Shown here: positions 51,579 through 61,214 of the stretch, piece by piece
Layout: the number at the start of each line of letters is the position of its first letter
How positions within the stretch are numbered: the first letter of the stretch is position 1
Assembly (NCBI RefSeq): GCF_030699305.1
Contig: NZ_JAUYNB010000023.1
Location: forward strand, 29,690-93,689
DNA: 64,000 nucleotides
Origin: Novosphingobium sp.
Lineage (GTDB): Bacteria; Pseudomonadota; Alphaproteobacteria; Sphingomonadales; Sphingomonadaceae
Direction of reading: 5' to 3'
Program-made: the position numbers and the translations under genes
The notes under the pieces: model-generated
The model's input: only the letters and a program-made list of their open reading frames with translations
Database searches by the model: none
What the model was told of the DNA's origin: nothing

Positions 51579-53495
51579 GTGGTCGACACCGTCACTTCCA
51601 GCCGGGTCGAACCGATGGGCAATGACGGCGCGGCTGACTCCGGTTCAACTGTTTCAGGCCGCGCGATCCCGCTCGATTCGGGCAATGCCGAAGCGCTGGT
51701 GAGCGACCGCGCGGCCGCGGACGATGCTTACCTGCCGCAAGGCGAAGTGGTTGAACCGGGCCGGGCGCTGGCGCTGGCCGATTTCACCCCGCCGGCGATT
51801 TCTGCGGGCGAACGGCTGGTGCGGCTGGCCTATCGGCTGGGCGTTCCGGCCAGCGCGCTGACCACGCCGTTTGGCAAGCAATCCAAGCCGCGCCTGCTCG
51901 CCACCGTGCTCAATCCGCTCGTCGGCCACCGCGCTGCGGGGACTGCGCTGCGGGCTGGGCATTTTCTGGTCCACGGGGTCAAGGCGCCGATCACCCAGAT
52001 CGATTTTGCCGGGGCCGCGCGGATCGCGCCGCCGCTGGAACGCGCCGTCCACAGCTTTGCCTGGCTGGCCGATCTGGAAGCCTGCGCCCCGCGCGAACAA
52101 GTGGCGCCCGTGGCCGAACGGGTGCTGGCGGCATGGCTGAATGCCAATGCCAAAGTGCCGTCCAAACCCGGCAAGGGTCCGGCGTGGAGCGTGGCCAACG
52201 CCGGCACGCGCGAACTCAACTGGCTGGTCCATGCGCCGCTGATCCTGTCGGGCAACGACAAGGTGCTGCGCGCCAGAGTGCTGGCCGCGCTGGAAGATAC
52301 CGCCCGCTGGCTCGACAAGAACGTCAGCCGCGCCGAAGACCTGCTGGGCGAAGTGGCGGGCTGGTGCGGGATCGTCGCGGCGGGGCTGCTGCTGCCCGAT
52401 GGCAAGCCGCGCCGCCTCTATGGCGAAGCCGGGCTGATCCGCGCGCTGGGCGAACTGGTGGGCGACGATGGCGGCGTTCTGTCGCGCAGTCCGCTCGGCC
52501 AGATCGAGGCGATCAGCCTGCTGGTCCGCCTGCGCGCCTGCTATCACGCGCTGCGCACCGATCCGCCGACCGCGCTGGAAGCGATCCTCAGCCTGCTGGT
52601 TCCGCCCTTGCTGGCGCTGACCCACGGCGATGGCTCGCTGGGCAGCTGGCAGGGGGCCTGGGCGGTCGATGCCGATGAACTGGCCGCGCTGATTGCCGCC
52701 ACCGGGGTGCGCGTGCGCCCGCTGCGCGATGTGCGGCAGTGGGGTTATCAACGGGTCGTCGCGCAAAAGGCGATCCTGCAATTCGATGCCGCGCCGCCGC
52801 CGCTGACCCGGCATGCCCGCACCGGCTGTGCATCGACGCTGGCGTTCGAGCTGAGCCATGCCGGCCACCGGATCATCGTCAACTGCGGCGGGGCGGGCTG
52901 TGCGGGCGGACTGATGCCGGTCCGGTTGGAACAGGGGCTGCGCGCCACCGCGGCGCATTCCACACTGACGCTGGACGATGCCAATTCCACTGCGATCCTG
53001 ATCAACGGCAAGATCGGCAATGGCGTATCCGAAGTGGATATCGACCGGCGCACGCTGGCCGGGCAACCAGGGGCCGGTGCCAAAGGTGCAGGCGCGACCC
53101 GGCTGGAGGCGAGCCACAACGGCTATGCCGCGCGCTATGGCCTGACCCATCGCCGCATCCTGATCCTGCGTGATGATGGCACTGAACTGCGCGGGGAAGA
53201 CCTGCTGCTGCCGTCTGGCGGCAAGGGCCGCAACGGCAAGGTCGGCTTTGCGATCCGGTTCCACCTGGGGCCGGGGATCGATGTGCGCCTGTCGGAAGAC
53301 GGGCAAGGCGCGGGGCTGGCGCTGCCCGATGGCAGCTTGTGGCAGTTCCGCAGCGGCGGCGGCCAGATCACGGTCGAGGAAAGCATCTGGGCCGACGGGC
53401 AGGGCCGCCCGCAGCCGATCCAGCAACTGGTGCTGCAGGGACTGGTCTCGCGCGGCGGCGGCAATTTTGCCTGGCTGCTCAAGAAAATGGGCTGA
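51579..53495 (+). CDS. Heparinase II/III-family protein
   Basis: A 638-residue protein of the alginate lyase/heparinase II-III type found widely in sphingomonads. A helical toroid part occupies roughly residues 60-380 ([41 protein letters not shown]) and a beta-sandwich part 390-638 with [33 protein letters not shown] and [20 protein letters not shown]. No signal peptide is evident. It starts at a GTG 3 bp after rpe; an ATG at 51615 is an alternative. Family members cleave acidic polysaccharides or act in cell-surface polymer metabolism; the substrate is unknown. Confidence 0.85.
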   Translation: MVDTVTSSRVEPMGNDGAADSGSTVSGRAIPLDSGNAEALVSDRAAADDAYLPQGEVVEPGRALALADFTPPAISAGERLVRLAYRLGVPASALTTPFGKQSKPRLLATVLNPLVGHRAAGTALRAGHFLVHGVKAPITQIDFAGAARIAPPLERAVHSFAWLADLEACAPREQVAPVAERVLAAWLNANAKVPSKPGKGPAWSVANAGTRELNWLVHAPLILSGNDKVLRARVLAALEDTARWLDKNVSRAEDLLGEVAGWCGIVAAGLLLPDGKPRRLYGEAGLIRALGELVGDDGGVLSRSPLGQIEAISLLVRLRACYHALRTDPPTALEAILSLLVPPLLALTHGDGSLGSWQGAWAVDADELAALIAATGVRVRPLRDVRQWGYQRVVAQKAILQFDAAPPPLTRHARTGCASTLAFELSHAGHRIIVNCGGAGCAGGLMPVRLEQGLRATAAHSTLTLDDANSTAILINGKIGNGVSEVDIDRRTLAGQPGAGAKGAGATRLEASHNGYAARYGLTHRRILILRDDGTELRGEDLLLPSGGKGRNGKVGFAIRFHLGPGIDVRLSEDGQGAGLALPDGSLWQFRSGGGQITVEESIWADGQGRPQPIQQLVLQGLVSRGGGNFAWLLKKMG

Positions 53496-53593
53496 TTTGC
53501 CCGGCCAATCGGCACACGGGCGGTAGTCAAAGCGCGCAAAATCCCTATGGGAACGCGCAAACCTTCCAACCCCTGCACCGGGATTCGCTTTCC

Positions 53594-55183
53594 ATGACCG
53601 ACGTCACCATCCGCCGCGCGCTGCTTTCCGTTTCCGACAAGACCGGCCTGGTCGAACTGGGGCAGGCCCTCGCCGCGCGGGGCGTGGACCTCGTCTCGAC
53701 CGGCGGCACGGCCAAGGCGCTGCGCGATGCAGGCCTCGCCGTGCGCGACATTTCGGACCTGACCGGCTTTCCCGAAATGATGGACGGACGGGTCAAGACC
53801 CTGCACCCCAAGGTCCACGGCGGGCTGCTGGCGGTGCGCGACAACCCGGAACACGCCGCCGCGATGGCCGAACACGAAATCGGCGCGATCGACCTGGTGG
53901 TGGTCAACCTCTATCCGTTCGAGGCGACCGTGGCCAAGGGCGCGGACCGTGACGAGATCATCGAGAACATCGACATCGGCGGCCCGTCGATGGTGCGTTC
54001 GGCGGCGAAGAACCATACGTTCGTCACGATCCTGACCAACCCGGCCGACTATGCCGGGCTGCTGGCCGAGCTGGAAGCAACCGGCGGCGCGACCCGGCTG
54101 CCGCTGCGCAAGCTGATGGCCGCGCGCGCCTATGCCGCGACCGCCGCTTACGACAGCATGATCAGCCAGTGGTTCGCCTTTGCCGACCAGCAGGAACAGT
54201 TCCCGGAAATGCTCGCCGTCACCGGCACGCGCCGCGAAACGCTGCGCTATGGCGAAAACCCGCACCAGCAGGCCGCGCTCTACATCCCCAACGGGCCGCA
54301 CATCCGGGGGATCGCGCAAGGGCGGCAGGTGCAGGGCAAGGAGCTGTCCTACAACAACTACAACGATGCCGACGCCGCGTTCGAACTGGCCGCAGAGTTT
54401 CGCGGGCAGGCCCCGGCGGTGGTGATCGTCAAGCACGCCAACCCCTGCGGCGTGGCCCAGGCCGCGACCCTGCTGGAGGCCTGGCAGGGCGCGCTGGCGT
54501 GCGATGACGTGTCGGCATTTGGCGGGATCGTGGCCACCAACGTCCCGCTTGATGGCCCGACGGCTGAGGCGATCTGCGAAATCTTCACCGAAGTCGTCGT
54601 CGCGCCTGACGCCGATGACGCTGCCCGCGCGGCCTTTGCCAAGAAGAAGAACCTGCGCCTGCTGCTGACCGGCGATCTGCCCGATCCGCGCCGGGGCGGG
54701 CTGAACGTCAAGCCGATCACCGGCGGGCTGCTGGTGCAGAGCCGCGATAACGGCGCGATCACGCTGGACGACCTCAAGATCGTGACCAAGCGCGCCCCGA
54801 CCGAGCAGGAACTGAAAGACTGCTTCTTCGCCTGGACGGTCGCCCGCCACGTAAAGTCCAACGCCATCGTCTATGCCAAGGACGGCGTCACCGCCGGGAT
54901 CGGCGCGGGCCAGATGAACCGCCGCGATTCGTCGCGCATCGCCGCGATGAAGGCGGCAGAGGCCGCAGAAAAGTTCGGCTGGGCCTCGGCCCGTACGGTC
55001 GGCAGCGCGGTGGCATCGGACGCGTTCTTTCCGTTCGCTGATGGCCTGCTGGCCGCCGCCGAAGCGGGCGCGACGGCGGTGATCCAGCCGGGCGGTTCGA
55101 TTCGTGACGACGAAGTGATCGCGGCAGCCGATGCGGCGGGACTCGCCATGGTGTTCACCGGAATGCGCCACTTCCGCCACTGA
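53594..55183 (+). CDS. purH: Bifunctional AICAR transformylase/IMP cyclohydrolase
   Basis: A 529-residue enzyme for the last two steps of IMP synthesis. The cyclohydrolase domain (1-200) has [26 protein letters not shown] and [13 protein letters not shown]; the transformylase domain has the KHANPCGVA motif, [11 protein letters not shown] and [15 protein letters not shown] near the end. The start is the ATG at 53594. No riboswitch or PUR-box-like structure is obvious in the 98-bp upstream gap. Confidence 0.97.
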   Translation: MTDVTIRRALLSVSDKTGLVELGQALAARGVDLVSTGGTAKALRDAGLAVRDISDLTGFPEMMDGRVKTLHPKVHGGLLAVRDNPEHAAAMAEHEIGAIDLVVVNLYPFEATVAKGADRDEIIENIDIGGPSMVRSAAKNHTFVTILTNPADYAGLLAELEATGGATRLPLRKLMAARAYAATAAYDSMISQWFAFADQQEQFPEMLAVTGTRRETLRYGENPHQQAALYIPNGPHIRGIAQGRQVQGKELSYNNYNDADAAFELAAEFRGQAPAVVIVKHANPCGVAQAATLLEAWQGALACDDVSAFGGIVATNVPLDGPTAEAICEIFTEVVVAPDADDAARAAFAKKKNLRLLLTGDLPDPRRGGLNVKPITGGLLVQSRDNGAITLDDLKIVTKRAPTEQELKDCFFAWTVARHVKSNAIVYAKDGVTAGIGAGQMNRRDSSRIAAMKAAEAAEKFGWASARTVGSAVASDAFFPFADGLLAAAEAGATAVIQPGGSIRDDEVIAAADAAGLAMVFTGMRHFRH

Positions 55184-55339
55184 TCCGGCCCGGGTGAAAT
55201 ACCTATCCCGCAACTCGTCGCAGCGATCCTTCGCTTCGGCGTGTTGCGGCGCAAAACCGGGACTTGTTCACTCGACGGTAACCGAAAAATCGGCACTGCG
55301 GCGGCACACAAGTCGCAACAACAGGGCAAGCCTTTCCCG

Positions 55340-55504
55340 ATGGGTCTTTTCAAGCTGGATCTTTACCGCTCATTCGCCATCGGTTTCGTGCTGGGCGCGA
55401 TTGGCCTGTTCGGGGCAATCGGGTTGCAGGACGGCACCAGTCTGGCCCACCAGATGATCCCGGCCGCCGAAGCGGCCCCCGCGCACCCCGACCGGACGCG
55501 TTGA
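55340..55504 (+). CDS. Small single-pass membrane protein, 54 aa
   Basis: A short frame starting [20 protein letters not shown], with one membrane helix and an Ala/Pro-rich end. Proteins of this size beside purH and a Fur-type gene occur in sphingomonads. It has no predicted function. The ATG at 55340 gives a natural N-in topology; earlier in-frame codons read as non-protein sequence. The gap 55184-55339 shows nothing else. Confidence 0.55.
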   Translation: MGLFKLDLYRSFAIGFVLGAIGLFGAIGLQDGTSLAHQMIPAAEAAPAHPDRTR

Positions 55505-55578
55505 TCGCCTGACACCGGGTGCCTGACATTGGCGCGGTGTCGATTGCCGCCGCCGTGCAGTCGTCCTATAGCGATGCC

Positions 55579-56043
55579 ATGACCGCCCCGCACCATCACC
55601 ACGAACATTCAGGCGAAAACCTGATCGACGCCGCGCAGCGCGCGCTGGTGGCGGCTGACGAGCAGTGGACTGACATGCGCGCCGAAGTATTCCAGGTGCT
55701 CGCCGCACAGGACCGGCCGGTATCGGCCTATGACATCGCCGAAGGGGTATCGAAGGCGCGCGGCAAACGCGTCGCCGCCAACAGCGTTTACCGGATTCTC
55801 GACCTGTTCGTGAAAGCCAACCTGGCGCGGCGGGTGGAAAGCGCCAACGCCTATATCGCCAACCCGCATCCCGGCTGCCGCCACGATTGCATCTTCCTGA
55901 TCTGCGATTCCTGCGGACAAGCGATTCACATCGACGATGACCGCCTGACCGGCGCATTGGTCAGCGCAGCCCAGCGCGCCGGGTTTGCCGATATCCGCCC
56001 GGTCGTGGAACTGCGTGGCCTGTGCGCGGCCTGTTCGGGCTGA
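55579..56043 (+). CDS. Fur-family regulator, Zur-like
   Basis: A 154-residue metal-responsive repressor. It opens with a His-rich segment (MTAPHHHHEH), has a winged helix (VFQVLAAQDRPVSAYDIAEGV, VAANSVYRILDLFVKANLA) and a dimer domain with the structural zinc cysteines CDSC and CAAC and the HPGCRHDCIF region. The pattern favours a zinc uptake regulator over iron Fur. The ATG at 55579 is preferred over an upstream GTG. Its targets are not evident in the window. Confidence 0.83.
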   Translation: MTAPHHHHEHSGENLIDAAQRALVAADEQWTDMRAEVFQVLAAQDRPVSAYDIAEGVSKARGKRVAANSVYRILDLFVKANLARRVESANAYIANPHPGCRHDCIFLICDSCGQAIHIDDDRLTGALVSAAQRAGFADIRPVVELRGLCAACSG

Positions 56044-56206
56044 ATTGACCGGGCGGGGTGGATGAACGCCGCTGCCCCCTAATCCACCCCGTCACCCCGG
56101 GCTGGACGCCGAATCCTGTCGAGATCCGCGAAACGCCTTGGGCCAACGCTCGCCACTCCTTTGAGTGGTTCCAGATTCGCACGCGCCATCGGAAAAACAG
56201 TCGTCA

Positions 56207-56292
56207 CCCTGAACTTGTTTCAGGGTCCATCTCTCCTCCTGCACGGACAGTGCGGGCCGAGAACTGGATGCTGAAACAAGTTCAGCATGACG
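56207..56292 (+). repeat. 86-bp composite palindromic repeat, copy 1
   Basis: The unit has a hairpin at each end (CCCTGAACTTGTTTCAGGG and ATGCTGAAACAAGTTCAGCAT) around a 45-bp centre with GCACGGACAGTGC. It is matched in reverse complement at 63915-64000 with one difference in 86. It lies in the 319-bp gap 56044-56362, which has no gene but also carries nine-bp tandem repeats at its end. Confidence 0.85.
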
Positions 56293-56330
56293 AATAGCGG
56301 GCGATAGCGTCCATGCAGGTGGGATCGTCA

Positions 56331-56363
56331 GCCGCCCACGCCGCCCACGCCGCCCACGCCGCC
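56331..56363. repeat. Short tandem repeat GCCGCCCAC x3
   Basis: Three perfect 9-bp units (56331-56357) plus a partial fourth abut the stop codon of the histidine kinase gene. It is a slippage-prone tract and not a CRISPR. Confidence 0.8.
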
Positions 56364-57769
56364 TATCCCAACGGCAACGTCAGCGTTGCAATCAACCCGC
56401 TGACCCCGCCCGCTGCGTCGCGCCGGTTGGCCAGTGTCAGGCGACCGCCGTGTTGCTCCGCAATCGCGCGCGCCAGCGTCAAGCCCAGGCCTGCGCCGCC
56501 GGTCACGCTGTTGCGGGACGGGTCGCCGCGGGTGAAGGGTTCCAGCATCCGGTCCAGATCGGCGTCGGGGATGCCGGGGCCGTCGTCTTCCACCCGGATG
56601 ACGGCAAAGCCGTTTTCGCGGGTGAGGGTGACGCGCGCGGTCTGGCCATAGCGCAGGGCGTTGCTGACCAGATTGCGCAGCGCGCGGCGCAGCCAGGTGG
56701 TGCGCAGCGGCACGACGATCCGTTCGGACGGGGCGAAGCTGACCGGCTCGCCCATGTCCTCGAATTCCTCGGCAATGTTGGCGACGAGTGCGGACAGCTC
56801 GGTCGGCTCGCGCGGGTCGCTGGGACGGCCGACGCGGGCGAGCGAGAGGATATCGTCGAGGCTGCGGACGATATCCTCGATCGTCGCGGCCATCTTGGCG
56901 CGCTCGGTCTCATCCTCGACGCTTTCGATCCGCACGCGCAGCGCGGTGAGGGGCGTTTTCAGGTCATGCCCGATCGCGCCCAGCATGACGTCCTTTTCAT
57001 CGAGCAGCGCGCCGATCCGCGCTTCCATCGCGTTGTGCGCCACGATCAGGCGGCGGATGTCGTCGGGGCCTTCGGGCGGCATCTGGCCATCGACCGCGCG
57101 GGTTGCGGCAAACTGTTCCAGCCGCCGGGTCAGCGCGGCCAGCGGACGGGTGATGCGCCCGACGATCAGCGCGATTGCGCCGACCAGCAGCGCGAACAGC
57201 AACAGGGTTTGCCCGATGAACGAAGCCAGCAGCGCCGGATCGCCGCGCGGCACGGGGACGCGCACCAGCAGCCAGCCCCCGGACTGCTGCGCCACGGCTG
57301 CGACCAGCAGGTTATCAGGCGTCCGCTGCGCGCGATTTCCCAGCAAGGCGGCTTGTCGGGCGAGACGGCTGGCCAGCCGCAGATCGTCAGCCAGCGGCCG
57401 GTGAACCACAACGACTTCGGTCAGCTCCATCCCCTGAGCGGTGAGGATTTCGGCGAGTTCTTCCTCTGCCTCATGCTCGCGCCGTTCGCCGGGGCGCAGC
57501 GGCGACCCGCCCAATCGCTCGATCCGGAGCTGGCGGGCGGCGGCCAGCAGCCGGGGGGATTGGCGGTGCTCGGCGAAATGGTCGTCAGACCGATCGCGAC
57601 TGGCGGTGACAATCCGGATCGCGGCGGAATGGATCAGCGCGGCTTCGCGCCGTTCGGCTTGCGCGCGCCACAGCAACGCGGCGCTGATCCCCTGCGCCAG
57701 CAACAAGGCCAGCGCAATCGCCAGCAACAATTGCCCTTGCAGGCTGCGCGGCCACAACCGGGCCAGCAT
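56363..57769 (-). CDS. EnvZ-like sensor histidine kinase
   Basis: A 468-residue membrane kinase. Two helices (LLLAIALALLLAQGISAALLW and LLLFALLVGAIALIVG) frame a periplasmic domain of about 150 residues; a HAMP domain follows (ITRPLAALTRRLEQFAATR), then the phosphorylation box with H268 in MLGAIGHDLKTPLTALR and the ATPase domain with N-box NLVSNALRYG, DDGPGIP and GLGLTLARAI. Its ATG overlaps the regulator stop by one base. The signal is unknown. Confidence 0.92.
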   Translation of the reverse strand: MLARLWPRSLQGQLLLAIALALLLAQGISAALLWRAQAERREAALIHSAAIRIVTASRDRSDDHFAEHRQSPRLLAAARQLRIERLGGSPLRPGERREHEAEEELAEILTAQGMELTEVVVVHRPLADDLRLASRLARQAALLGNRAQRTPDNLLVAAVAQQSGGWLLVRVPVPRGDPALLASFIGQTLLLFALLVGAIALIVGRITRPLAALTRRLEQFAATRAVDGQMPPEGPDDIRRLIVAHNAMEARIGALLDEKDVMLGAIGHDLKTPLTALRVRIESVEDETERAKMAATIEDIVRSLDDILSLARVGRPSDPREPTELSALVANIAEEFEDMGEPVSFAPSERIVVPLRTTWLRRALRNLVSNALRYGQTARVTLTRENGFAVIRVEDDGPGIPDADLDRMLEPFTRGDPSRNSVTGGAGLGLTLARAIAEQHGGRLTLANRRDAAGGVSGLIATLTLPLG

Positions 57770-58500
57770 CAGGTCGTGGCCGTGCCGCGTCGCACGTCGG
57801 CTGCGAGCATATAGCCCCCGCCCCACACCGTTTGCAGCATGGTGGGATTGCGACTGTCGATTTCGATCTTGCGGCGCAGACGGCTGACCTGGTTATCGAC
57901 CGCGCGGTCGAACAGGTGCGCTTCGCGGCCCTGCACCATGTCGAGCAGCCGGTCGCGATCCAGCACTTGCCGGGGATGTTCGAGGAACGCCATCAGCAGG
58001 CGGTATTCGACCGATGAAATGCTGACCAGCGCGCCTTCGGGCGAGGTCAGGCGGCGCTTCAGCGGATCAAGCTGCCAGCCTTCGAACTGGAACACTTCGT
58101 CGGTGTCCGGTGCGGGTGCGCCCTTGACGGCGCGGCGCAACACGGAGCGGATCCGGGCGACCAGTTCGCGCGGCTCGAACGGCTTCACGACGTAATCGTC
58201 GGCGCCGATTTCCAGCCCGATGATCCGGTCCATCGCCTCGCCCTTGGCGGTCAGCAGAATGGTCGGGATGGCGCGGGATTCGGACAAGTGGCGGCACAGC
58301 GACAGGCCGTCCTCGCCGGGCATCATGATGTCCAGCAGCACCAGATCGGGCTGGTCATCGCGCAGCAGGGTGCGCGCTTCGGCGGCGCTGGCCGCCTGGG
58401 TAACGGCAAACCCCTGGCGCGAGAGATACTCGGCCAGGGGTTCACGCAGGCCTGGTTCGTCATCGACGAGCAGCAGGCGGACAGGCGCGGTGTCAGGCAT
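57769..58500 (-). CDS. OmpR-family response regulator
   Basis: A 243-residue regulator with receiver domain (DDE at 13-15, phospho-acceptor D57 in LVLLDIMMPGEDG, Lys in VVKPFEPRELVARI) and winged-helix DNA-binding domain (STVEYRLL-type: SISSVEYRLLMAFLEHP, VDNQVSRLRRKIE, TVWGGGYMLA). It is the partner of the kinase encoded directly downstream. Confidence 0.93.
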   Translation of the reverse strand: MPDTAPVRLLLVDDEPGLREPLAEYLSRQGFAVTQAASAAEARTLLRDDQPDLVLLDIMMPGEDGLSLCRHLSESRAIPTILLTAKGEAMDRIIGLEIGADDYVVKPFEPRELVARIRSVLRRAVKGAPAPDTDEVFQFEGWQLDPLKRRLTSPEGALVSISSVEYRLLMAFLEHPRQVLDRDRLLDMVQGREAHLFDRAVDNQVSRLRRKIEIDSRNPTMLQTVWGGGYMLAADVRRGTATT

Positions 58501-58527
58501 TGTTATGGCAGGCTCCGCGCCGGATCA

Positions 58528-59145
58528 TCAGCCGGCGGGGGGCGGGGTCATGCCACCCTTGCCGCGCATCGACTTCATGTGTTCGCGCATCTTGGCCTGG
58601 GCCGCCTTGCGCTCATCCGGGGTCAGCGAGCCGTCCTTGTTGGCATCGGCCGAGTCGAAGTGCTTGGCGTGTGCGGTCAGGAACTCGTCCTTGCTGACGG
58701 CCTTGTCCTTGTTGGTGTCGGCCATGGCGAGCATCATCATGCCGCCCTTCATGCCGCGACCGTGGCCGCCCATACGCTTGCCGTGTTCACCAGCGCCGCG
58801 TTCGCCCTTGGCCTTGTCTTTCCATTCGGCGCGGCGTTCACCAGCAGCCTTGCGGGCGGAGGAGAATTCATCGCGCGACACGGCGCCGTCCTTGTTGGCG
58901 TCGGCCTTGTCAAAGCGGGCCATCTGGCGCGCTTCGCGGTCAGCGGCGTCGATCTTGCCGTCCTTGTTGACGTCCATTTTCGTGAACATCGTGGCGGCGT
59001 GGGCCTGCGCTTCGGCGCGGGTCACGGTCTTGTCGCCCATCGGGTCCATGCCGGGGCCATGGCCGGGGCCATGGTGGCTGGCAATTGCGGCGCCGGATAT
59101 TGCGAGCAGGGCAACTGAAACGCCCAGCATTGCTTTCTTGATCAT
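58528..59145 (-). CDS. Exported EF-hand calcium-binding protein
   Basis: A 205-residue periplasmic protein with signal peptide (MLGVSVALLAISGAAIA) and four EF-hand loops: DVNKDGKIDAAD, DANKDGAVSRDE, DTNKDKAVSKDE and DANKDGSLTPDE. Between loops 2 and 3 is a Gly/His/Met-rich stretch (RMGGHGRGMKGGMMM) that could bind metal. I start it at MIKKAM (59145). It probably buffers or senses calcium. It lies upstream of the two-component pair on the same strand. Confidence 0.85.
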   Translation of the reverse strand: MIKKAMLGVSVALLAISGAAIASHHGPGHGPGMDPMGDKTVTRAEAQAHAATMFTKMDVNKDGKIDAADREARQMARFDKADANKDGAVSRDEFSSARKAAGERRAEWKDKAKGERGAGEHGKRMGGHGRGMKGGMMMLAMADTNKDKAVSKDEFLTAHAKHFDSADANKDGSLTPDERKAAQAKMREHMKSMRGKGGMTPPPAG

Positions 59146-59170
59146 GATAAATCCCATCCATCAAAGGTTT

Positions 59171-59227
59171 GAAGTCGCGGGTCCCGGAAGGGGAGGGGGA
59201 GGGGGGACCGGGTGATCCCGCGACTTC
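59171..59227. repeat. Inverted repeat between peptidase and EF-hand genes
   Basis: GAAGTCGCGGG (59171-59181) and CCCGCGACTTC (59217-59227) can pair over a 35-nt G-rich centre. Leftward transcripts from the aminopeptidase gene would form it before the EF-hand gene. It may terminate or attenuate. The gap 59146-59341 has no gene. Confidence 0.5.
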
Positions 59228-59341
59228 ATGGTGTTGTGTCTAGACCTGCCTTGTCGCGCGATTATGCCGAAGCGGGGCTGTTTTGTCGTCAATTGTCACA
59301 ATTGGCTCCATCCGTTCATCCAGCCGCAAGCCGGCGGCCCG

Positions 59342-61156
59342 TCATAGCGGCGCGCAGGCCGCCTTCAGCCAGTCGAGCGCCGGGCCGGACAGCTGCGGGG
59401 CGAGGATCGCCTCGACCTGCGCGTGATAGGCGTTCCACCATGCCACCTCGTCCCGCGTCAGCAGCGCACAATCGACCAGTGTCCGGTCGATCGGGGCAAA
59501 CGTCAGCGTTTCGAACCCGAAGTATTCGCCTTCCATGCCGGGGATGTCGCGCGGTTCGACCAGCACCAGATTCTCGGTGCGGATGCCGTAATCGCCCGCC
59601 TTGTAGTAACCCGGCTCGTTGGAGAGGATCATGCCCGCCAGCAGCTCCTGACCGGTCCCGGCCTGCCCGCCCTGCGGCTTGGCGATCCGCTGCGGCCCCT
59701 CGTGGACCGACAGGAAGCTGCCGACGCCGTGGCCGGTGCCGTGGGCATAATCCAGCCCCGCCGCCCACAAGTGCATCCGCGCAAAGCTGTCCAGCTGGCT
59801 GCCGACGGTGCCCTTGGGGAACACCGCCAGCGCCAGCGTGATGTGACCTTTGAGGACGCGGGTGAAGCGGTCCTTGTGCTCCGCCGTCGGCTCACCGGGG
59901 CCGATCCAGACGGTGCGGGTGATGTCGGTGGTGCCATCGGCATATTGCCCGCCGGAATCAACCAGATACACGCTGTTCGGCTCAATCGTGCGGTTCGATT
60001 CCTCGCACACGCGGTAATGCGGGATCGCCGCGTTCGGACCGGCGCCGGAAATGGTATCGAACGACAGGTCGCGCAGCAGGCCGGTATCCGCGCGGAAGGC
60101 TTGCAGCCGCGCCGCCGCTGAGAGTTCGGTTTCGCTGCCCCCCGGCGCTTCGACCGACAGCCAGTGCAGGAACCGCGCGATGGCCGCGCCGTCACGGGCC
60201 TGTGCGGCGCGCTGGCCAGCTTGTTCGACCGGGTTCTTGATCGCCTTGGGCAGAACGGTGGGGTCGGTCAGTTCGACGACGCTCGCGCCTGCGCCTTCCA
60301 GCGCGGCGAAGATCGCATGGACCGCGCGTTCGGGATCGACCGCCACCCGCTTGCCGCCCAGCGCCTGCAATTGCGGCACGAACGCCTCACGCGGGCGGAT
60401 GGTGACGGCGTTGCCGAGATGGGCGCGCAGGTCCGGCGTGACCTTGTCTTCGGCGATGAACAGGTCTGCGGTGCCATCGGCGTGCGCCAGCACGAACGAC
60501 AGCGCCACCGGCGTGCGGTCTACGTCCGCGCCGCGAATGTTGAGCAGCCAGGCCACCCCGTCGAGCGCAGAGATCACCGCCGCGTCCAGCCCGCGTTCGG
60601 TCAGCCATTCGGCCACCATCGCGCGCTTGGCCTCGCTCGGCAGACCGGCGTGCTCGGTGGCATGGACAATCGCGGGGGCCAGCGAGGGCGTGGGCCGGTC
60701 GGCCCAGACCGCGTCAATCGGGTTGCTGTCCACGGCGACCAGCGCCGCGCCTTGCGCGCTGAGCGCCTTGGTCGCGGCATCGACCCACGGCTTGCCGTGC
60801 AGCCATGCGTCATAGCCGATCCTGCCGCCCGCAGGCGCATGCTCGCCCAGCCACGCGGCGACGCTGGTCGCGGGGACGGACTGGTATTCGTACAGCCGCC
60901 CGTCGACCTGCTCGCGCACCTGAATGGTATAGCGCCCGTCGATGAAGATCGCGGCCCCCGGTCCATCAATGGCTTCGGCCAGCACCGCCGCCGTTCCGGC
61001 CGATCCGCCAAACCCGGTCAGCCACGCCAGCCGCTGGGCATAACCGCCGACATATTCGCTCATATGCTCGTCAGAAATCGGCACGACGAAGCCGTCCAGC
61101 CCGCGCGCGGTCAGTTCCTTGCGCAGGGCATCGAGGCGGGCTTCGTGGGTATTCAT
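59342..61156 (-). CDS. Xaa-Pro aminopeptidase (M24B, aminopeptidase P)
   Basis: A 604-residue cytoplasmic metallopeptidase that removes N-terminal residues before proline. Two creatinase-like N-terminal domains precede the pita-bread domain, which shows the metal ligands in VDSGGQYADGTTDITRT (two Asp), YAHGTGHGVGSFLSVHEGP (His) and LSNEPGYYKAGDYGIRTENLVLV (two Glu). The three-domain form is about 600 residues, so I start at MNTHEARLDAL (61156). It is divergent from the S9 peptidase gene. Confidence 0.92.
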   Translation of the reverse strand: MNTHEARLDALRKELTARGLDGFVVPISDEHMSEYVGGYAQRLAWLTGFGGSAGTAAVLAEAIDGPGAAIFIDGRYTIQVREQVDGRLYEYQSVPATSVAAWLGEHAPAGGRIGYDAWLHGKPWVDAATKALSAQGAALVAVDSNPIDAVWADRPTPSLAPAIVHATEHAGLPSEAKRAMVAEWLTERGLDAAVISALDGVAWLLNIRGADVDRTPVALSFVLAHADGTADLFIAEDKVTPDLRAHLGNAVTIRPREAFVPQLQALGGKRVAVDPERAVHAIFAALEGAGASVVELTDPTVLPKAIKNPVEQAGQRAAQARDGAAIARFLHWLSVEAPGGSETELSAAARLQAFRADTGLLRDLSFDTISGAGPNAAIPHYRVCEESNRTIEPNSVYLVDSGGQYADGTTDITRTVWIGPGEPTAEHKDRFTRVLKGHITLALAVFPKGTVGSQLDSFARMHLWAAGLDYAHGTGHGVGSFLSVHEGPQRIAKPQGGQAGTGQELLAGMILSNEPGYYKAGDYGIRTENLVLVEPRDIPGMEGEYFGFETLTFAPIDRTLVDCALLTRDEVAWWNAYHAQVEAILAPQLSGPALDWLKAACAPL

Positions 61157-61214
61157 CAACATGGTCAGCATGGTCCGGGTTGCGGCAACTATGCTGGCAA
61201 CATAGACCTTGCGC

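Noticed and set aside
53496..53593. Riboswitch or PurR site before purH
   Set aside because: No conserved purine-aptamer core or palindrome was seen in the 98-bp gap.
53135..55213. 692-codon leftward open frame
   Set aside because: Antisense to purH and the heparinase-family gene, both strongly supported.
56331..56363. CRISPR-like array
   Set aside because: Nine-bp perfect tandem units without spacers; simple sequence slippage.
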